From NCBI RefSeq assembly GCF_030272615.1, contig NC_081405.1:313864235-313928234 (forward strand): a stretch of DNA of 64,000 nt. The letters run 5' to 3'. The translations under genes and the position numbers were made by a program. The stretch's first letter is position 1, and each line of letters starts with the position of its first letter. This stretch comes from Cryptomeria japonica. Lineage: Eukaryota > Streptophyta > Pinopsida > Cupressales > Cupressaceae. This document shows positions 59,209 through 64,000 of this stretch, in pieces. The notes below the pieces were generated by a model, which did not search any database, was not told the origin of the DNA, and saw only the letters and a program-made list of their open reading frames with translations.

Positions 59209-59766
59209 TGTAATGTCCCCTTTTATTAAGTGCCCTAGTTTTTGCCCAAATCACAAATCCTGGTTGAGACCCTCTATTTGATCTGCTTCTTTTCGATTAT
59301 CTCCTCTGATCCGATTGTCTTTCTGCTCCTATTTCTGCATTAATTCTCCTTTAATTTACTCAAACATTAACCTTAAATCTGCTTCTGATCTGTTATGAAT
59401 AATCAATGAATTGCCTTATGAGAATTCCTGCTGCGAATCTGCTCTTAAATAGGAATTGTTTTACAATTGATTTTTATGTTTGAATGATCCATAAATCACA
59501 TTTCTTTGCCAAAGGTTGCAACAATTCTAAACAGGTCAGCCAAGGCAACAAACTTATTATTATAATTTTTTATTATTTTCCTTAATCACTGCTTAAAACC
59601 CTATGTCGGCTCCTTAATCTAGGTCAGTCCTATTTGCAATTTTTATTATATATTTACTTATTTATTTTTATTTCTTATCCTACTAGGTCCGCCCTGCTTA
59701 TCCAGGTTTTATGGCTGCGACCCTTATTAATATAGTTGCAATTTCACTCATTGATGGGACATGATA
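59209..59766 (-). repeat. 5' LTR of the minus-strand element
   Basis: Plus-strand ends TGTAATGTCCCC and GGGACATGATA (terminal CA mutated). Aligns with the outer parts of 53982-55597. Confidence 0.83.
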
Positions 59767-59771
59767 CAATG

Positions 59772-60298
59772 ATATTTATGAAACATGTTTTTACTTTCAG
59801 ATCAACGCCTATTTGTTTGTGAAAGTCAGAATTTTTTATGATCAATTTATTTGATGGATTTTTGTCTGTACGAGGCCTGCTCTTTTTCTCATCTGTTCCT
59901 GAGTCATTGTTGATTAGGAGTTATGTGAATTTGCACACAAGGCACAATGGTAGGGCCATCAGAATTCTTCTTGAATTGGACCAATGTTCAGTGGTGGCCA
60001 TTTATGTACCTCAGATGTATCTCCTGTGGTTTCAGACCCTGTCCTCAACGGGAAATATCTTGGGGACGTGCGAATGGGTAAAAATTGAAAATTTTCAAAA
60101 TACCTGGTGATTATGTCCTAATGCTAAATAACATCGCGTAAATCATGCAATAATGAAAACATCAAATGTGGAAGCATACATAGATAATTATGCCTTGAAA
60201 TCTATTTTTCATTCTTTCAAGCAAAAAAAAAAAAAAACTCACAAGGGAACCTCCACAACTGATACAACTCACAACTGCACAGAACTCAACAACATATA
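59772..60298 (+). other. Possible 3'-UTR exon of the small host gene
   Basis: TTTTTACTTTCAG at about 59789-59801 is a strong 3' splice site with no ORF of substance after it. With the donor at 53516 it would make a 6.3-kb 3'-UTR intron holding the LTR element. This is inference; an independent non-coding sequence is equally possible. Confidence 0.35.
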
Positions 60299-61730
60299 TG
60301 TAATGTCCCATTTTGGGCCTTCCACTAACTTTGCTATTTAATGAGATAATTATACTCATGATGCTTATGGACTCGATTGAAATTGCATAATGACTCTAGA
60401 CAAGATTTAATTAGCAGACCTTATATGAATATTAGATGTTCTTCTTGACAATAATATAACCTTTCAAATCTGATGTAGATTCTAATATAATGTTCCAAAA
60501 GAAATCTGTTGTGAGATCAAATAAAAGGTCTGATAATTATAGATGCATGCAGAATTATCTGTGATTGCTATGTTCACCACCTTTATTGATACAAAGTATG
60601 TCTTTTGACAGATCACTGTGTTTGGTTGGTTCCTTTATATCATGCAATTTGAATGTCCATGAATCGGGATTCTGATCCCTTATCACTCTATCTGTTATGT
60701 CTTCTTGTAAGCATGCAATCTTGACGCTATTTCTGCTTGTTAAATCTTTTTTTTGACATGTGTATATGGCCTTGCAAACTGGTGGATACACTACCTTCAC
60801 TTGGCTGACTTAGCACTCTGCTATGAATCAGTAAAAATAACCAATATCCATTCTCCTTGTCTACAATATGATCCTCCTTTAATATCTCTTCCAATGGTCA
60901 TGATGTGAGGGGTTGTATCTCCTTAGTCATGTCTTTCCAACAACTTAAACTAATCAAACTTCTAACGGTTTTGACTTTTTGTTTATTGTCCAGATTATTA
61001 ACTTAACTAATCATCCTTTGATCAATCTTATTGTTCTTCACTTAATTTGTTATTAGTTAATTAACTAACGCAGATAGGAATTCTTCTTTTTGAACAGTGA
61101 TAAGGTAGAGGATAATCTCTTGTTTGGTGGTTGATCTATATTACTTCCTTGACAGTGATTATGTGGAAGACTCTTTGCTTGTTCATGTGATCTGTAGTGT
61201 CTTCTTTGACAGGGGTTATGTGTGAGATGAACCGTGACTAGAATTGGCCCGTTGATAGTGATCCATTTCTTGCTTGTAACTTAATAACAATTCTGATATG
61301 ATCTGATCGATGGTCATGTCACTGGATGCTTTTGATTCCTTTTCTTTTATATCTCTCAATGTGAGGGAGAGGTCACACCTCTTCATTACAGATGCCCTTT
61401 GGCAAGAGACGCACCTTTTCACCATTAGCACCCTTTGAAAGAGTGCAACTCTTGATTACTTCAGCCCTTTGAAAGGGACACAACCTTTCACAATCAGATA
61501 TGCATTCTTTATTTATATCAGATCTGCACTTCTGATTTCCAAATTGTCCTCCTCAAATGTGGTTCTCTTCTCCCTTTATATCTCATGTTTGAGGGAGTTA
61601 CAACTTTTCATTTCATGCCTTCGACCATTCATTAACTTAATTAAAATTTAATTATATTCTTCTATATTTTAATTTTAATTTTATTATTATCATTTATCAT
61701 TAAATTGTATTTCAAAGTGGGGACATTACA
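60299..61730 (-). repeat. LTR related to the solo LTR at 54056
   Basis: Plus-strand ends TGTAATGTCCCA and GGGGACATTACA. It shares CAATGTGAGGGAGAG, TTTGAAAGGG and CACAACCTTTCA with the LTR at 54056-55080. Just right of it the minus strand reads TGAGTGGGGTGGGT, a purine tract, so this is a 3' LTR of a minus-strand element. Confidence 0.7.
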
Positions 61731-61787
61731 ACCCACCCCACTCAAGACCGCTTGTCCTCAAGCAATGATCAATTTAACTAAATTTCC
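61731..61787 (-). other. Short internal remnant with polypurine tract
   Basis: On the minus strand TTGAGGACAAGCGGTCTTGA and then a G-rich tract lead into the LTR. GAGGACAAGC is common at the 3' end of plant gypsy pol genes. The remnant is cut at 61788 by another LTR-like start. Confidence 0.55.
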
Positions 61788-62400
61788 TGTAATGTCCCCC
61801 TTTTGGGACATTAGGAAATCCATTCAAATAATTAAGTTTAAGTTGTCAAAACATCAAACTTTAAAGACAACCTAAATTAATTATTTATTAAAGCTAATTA
61901 AAGTGACTTTAATGTCAACATCAAATTATAAAATAAAGTCACTTTACTATTAAAGGGGAATACCAAGAGGCAAGAAGGGGAAATCAAAGAGACACAAGGT
62001 TGTGTTTTAAAAGAACATTGAGAGGCTCATTCGGTTTATGCTTGGTTTATGTTTGGAGATTGTTTCTTTGGGGAGTTTCTGGGAAGCTCTTGTTTACAGC
62101 AGGTTTGAGGACGCAAACCCTCGATCTTGGAGGTAGTGGACGGAAACCCATTGTCAGTTGGAGTTATCATTCAGGTGGCTCACTTTGTGCTTCAGTTTTA
62201 TTTATTGGTTATCCAATCTGATTGTAAGTTCTGTGGTGTTGGTGTCTGTTTTATCATCTACCAAACATTAGGATAGGATACCCGAAGGTGTTCTATCCTC
62301 TCCTGAAAAATCACTATTGATTCCAAAGTCTATATGTGCGAACAAGCGACTTTAATGGAATAGCTTCTTGGGTAGTGTATGCTGAAATTTTAAAGGGGAC
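61788..62400. repeat. LTR-like sequence starting TGTAATGTCCCCC
   Basis: Starts with a small hairpin, TAATGTCCC/GGGACATTA. Its right end could not be fixed. The first 190 bp contain complementary AT words (TTAATTATTTATTAAAGC). No coding motif. Confidence 0.45.
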
Positions 62401-64000
62401 TTATGTTTAACAAGTATCTTGAACTGCTGGACTTAGATGGATTTAGCAATTTTAGGCTCTTCTCTTTTTTGGATTTTTTTGGATTTAGACTTTCAAAAGA
62501 AAGGGAAAAAAGGATAAGGTTTGAGAAGGCTAATCTAATCCTACAAATTCTGGAGACGGTATCAACTGGGTGCTCTCGAGAAACCAAACCTTGCTTCGCC
62601 ACACTAGGGACAACTACACAAGGCCGGTGCAATCTTCAATGGGTTGTGCTTATGATCGAGATGTTGGGATGCACAGGGGATGGGCTCAGACTAACTTTGC
62701 ACGGTAGAGTGGAAATCATCCATTTACCAAAAGTATGAGCGGAGATACACCATCAATTGACACTTATCAAATCCTTCATTCAAATTAACAACAATGAAAG
62801 CAAATCTAAATTAATTCTAACTAAGTGTTTGAGGCAATTGAAACCATGCAAATCATTCAAATAATAGAGATTACAAAGCAGCGCGCATGCAATATATTAT
62901 CTGGAAATGACCTTAAGCAACAATACATCAAAAACCTCACACCCTCCAAATGAGAGGAGGTAGCCTTATATAGTTTCTCAAAAATAAATGAACGACCGAG
63001 ATCAAACAGTGATCAAGGGCCCATATTGAAAGCTACAAACCCTAATTAGGGTTTCCCAAAACTAACTACCCTCGACCAATGAGAAAATTACATTTGGGAC
63101 ACTTGTCCTTCTTGCTATAAATGAACCATCAATGAAAATAGAAGGTTGTTCCATTGTGAAGTGTGCCCTTCTAGAAGCTTCTGGATAAGTCAGGGTCATC
63201 GAACTTGGACATGTTGACTTGGAGCGATCTGATAGGTTGGAAGATGACGAGGCGCCACCTCAACGTGTTGAATGTCTTCCTTGAATTTTCCAATTTGTGT
63301 CAAGAAATTGTCTAAGTATGGAAATTTGATTCCTTCTTGTCACCATTTGATTCTGCTTGGGAGCTTGTCTTTTTTTTAATTTCTTCAGGAGATGAAATCC
63401 TTCAAGAAGTTGGAAATTTATTTAACTTTTCCATATTTTCACTACGTTTGAGAACTTTTTTTTCTTAATACCTTGAGATTCTTTCAAGTGCCTCGAATTT
63501 GGAGAAGCAATCTCTTCGCGAAGTATTTCTCATACTTAGCCAAATTTTGGCCCTCTCTATGCTCGGACGAACCTTGCTCGTGGTCCCGTCTTTAATTCTG
63601 AACTTGGCTTGAAACTCCATTTGTGTTTTCTGTGACGATCCTGCCTTCAGCTGCCAATTTATGTTGCGTGGGAGGAGGGTAAAAAGCTCTAGATAACCTC
63701 TTGCAAATATAAAATGATGGGATCAAGCTGTTCAGACATTCCCTGTGATCATGCCCTCCTTCTTGATACCCTGAAATTTGGAGAAGAATTTCTCCATGCC
63801 TTCATCATAACTGGGGAAACTGGAATTTTCTTTGTGAAACATTTCCCATACTTAGCCAAATTTTGGCTATCTTCACGCTCGGATGAACCTTGCCCGTGCA
63901 CTTGTCCTCAATCTTTCATTCGGCTTGAAACTCCAGCTGCAATCTCTATGATGATCCCGCTTCTATTTCCTCTTGCGACCTGTAAAACCAAAGGAAAATA
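62401..64000. other. Probable further retroelement sequence, not assigned
   Basis: No domain is recognised. The open frame 62403-62738 has no family motif. An imperfect direct repeat (about 63498-63655 and 63766-63972) shares CATACTTAGCCAAATTTTGG, GCTCGGA(C/T)GAACCTTGC and GGCTTGAAACTCCA with an offset of about 316 bp at that word. The window ends in this sequence. Confidence 0.45.

Larger units (their letters stand above)
53977..59771 (-). mobile_element. Non-autonomous LTR retrotransposon (53982-59766) on the minus strand
   Basis: On the minus strand: 5' LTR 59766-59209, a Met-tRNA primer site just inside it, an internal region without gag or pol, a polypurine tract at about 55612-55602, and a 3' LTR 55597-53982. 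Flanks are CAATT (53977-53981) and CAATG (59767-59771), four of five matching. The internal region is filled by a hAT-like element and a tandem repeat. Lack of coding sequence makes it dependent on other elements. A nested solo LTR enlarges the left LTR. Confidence 0.8.

Noticed and set aside
59838-60110. Open frame of 90 codons after the LTR element as a coding exon
   Set aside because: No homology motif, and the host gene already has its stop at 53498; a 3' UTR is the better reading.
62403-62738. Open frame as a gene
   Set aside because: No recognisable motif and it lies among LTR fragments.

Overview
This is nuclear DNA of a seed plant and looks like an intergenic stretch of a large, repeat-filled genome. 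Old, slowly decaying, deeply nested retrotransposons and low GC suggest a gymnosperm, but the species cannot be read from the sequence. There is no bacterial gene organisation. Only one intact protein gene is convincing: a small, lysine-rich, three-exon gene at 52626-53498 (+). It may have a 3'-UTR intron of about 6.3 kb that is filled with transposons. No tRNA, rRNA or CRISPR locus was seen.

Layout. (1) 1-18870 is a stack of Ty1/copia elements. A copia 3' end with its LTR (1-2907) sits in the gag of copia-2 (2908-14664). Copia-2 is also cut by LINE-A (4308-10656, 18-bp target duplication), and its 3' LTR is cut by a solo LTR (13099-14010). Copia-2 itself lies in the RNase H region of copia-3 (14665-16620). 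That element's LTR is followed directly by a tRNA-Met primer site and another gag (16626-17760). (2) 18871-23271 is AT-rich DNA with 1.7 kb of GA/GATA microsatellite, a tRNA-derived SINE and a 167-bp tandem duplication. (3) 23272-48100 is one full-length L1-type LINE on the minus strand (LINE-B, 19-bp target duplication). It is split in two by an 18.5-kb Tat-lineage Ty3/gypsy element (24748-43244, 5-bp target duplication GAAGT). (4) 48101-52600 holds a second solo LTR (49548-50046) and an unassigned GT-rich tract. (5) 52626-60298 is the host gene. The proposed intron carries a minus-strand non-autonomous LTR element (53982-59766), which contains a nested solo LTR and a hAT-like transposon. (6) 60299-64000 holds more LTR fragments whose ends read TGTAATGTCCC.

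The most unusual signal lies inside the Tat element. Three arrays of an 8-bp core, TAGCGCAT (with mainly C/T and G/A variants), are each followed by 13 variable bases and so recur with an exact 21-bp period. Two arrays (26329-26595 and 28106-28482) precede the sense gag-pol. The third (40726-41186) is inverted and precedes an antisense ORF that encodes a plant mobile domain (PMD) protein. Each transcription unit would therefore begin with the same array in the same polarity. I do not know a described system that matches this. Phased protein-binding sites (21 bp is two B-DNA turns) or a 21-nt small-RNA relation are testable ideas, not conclusions.
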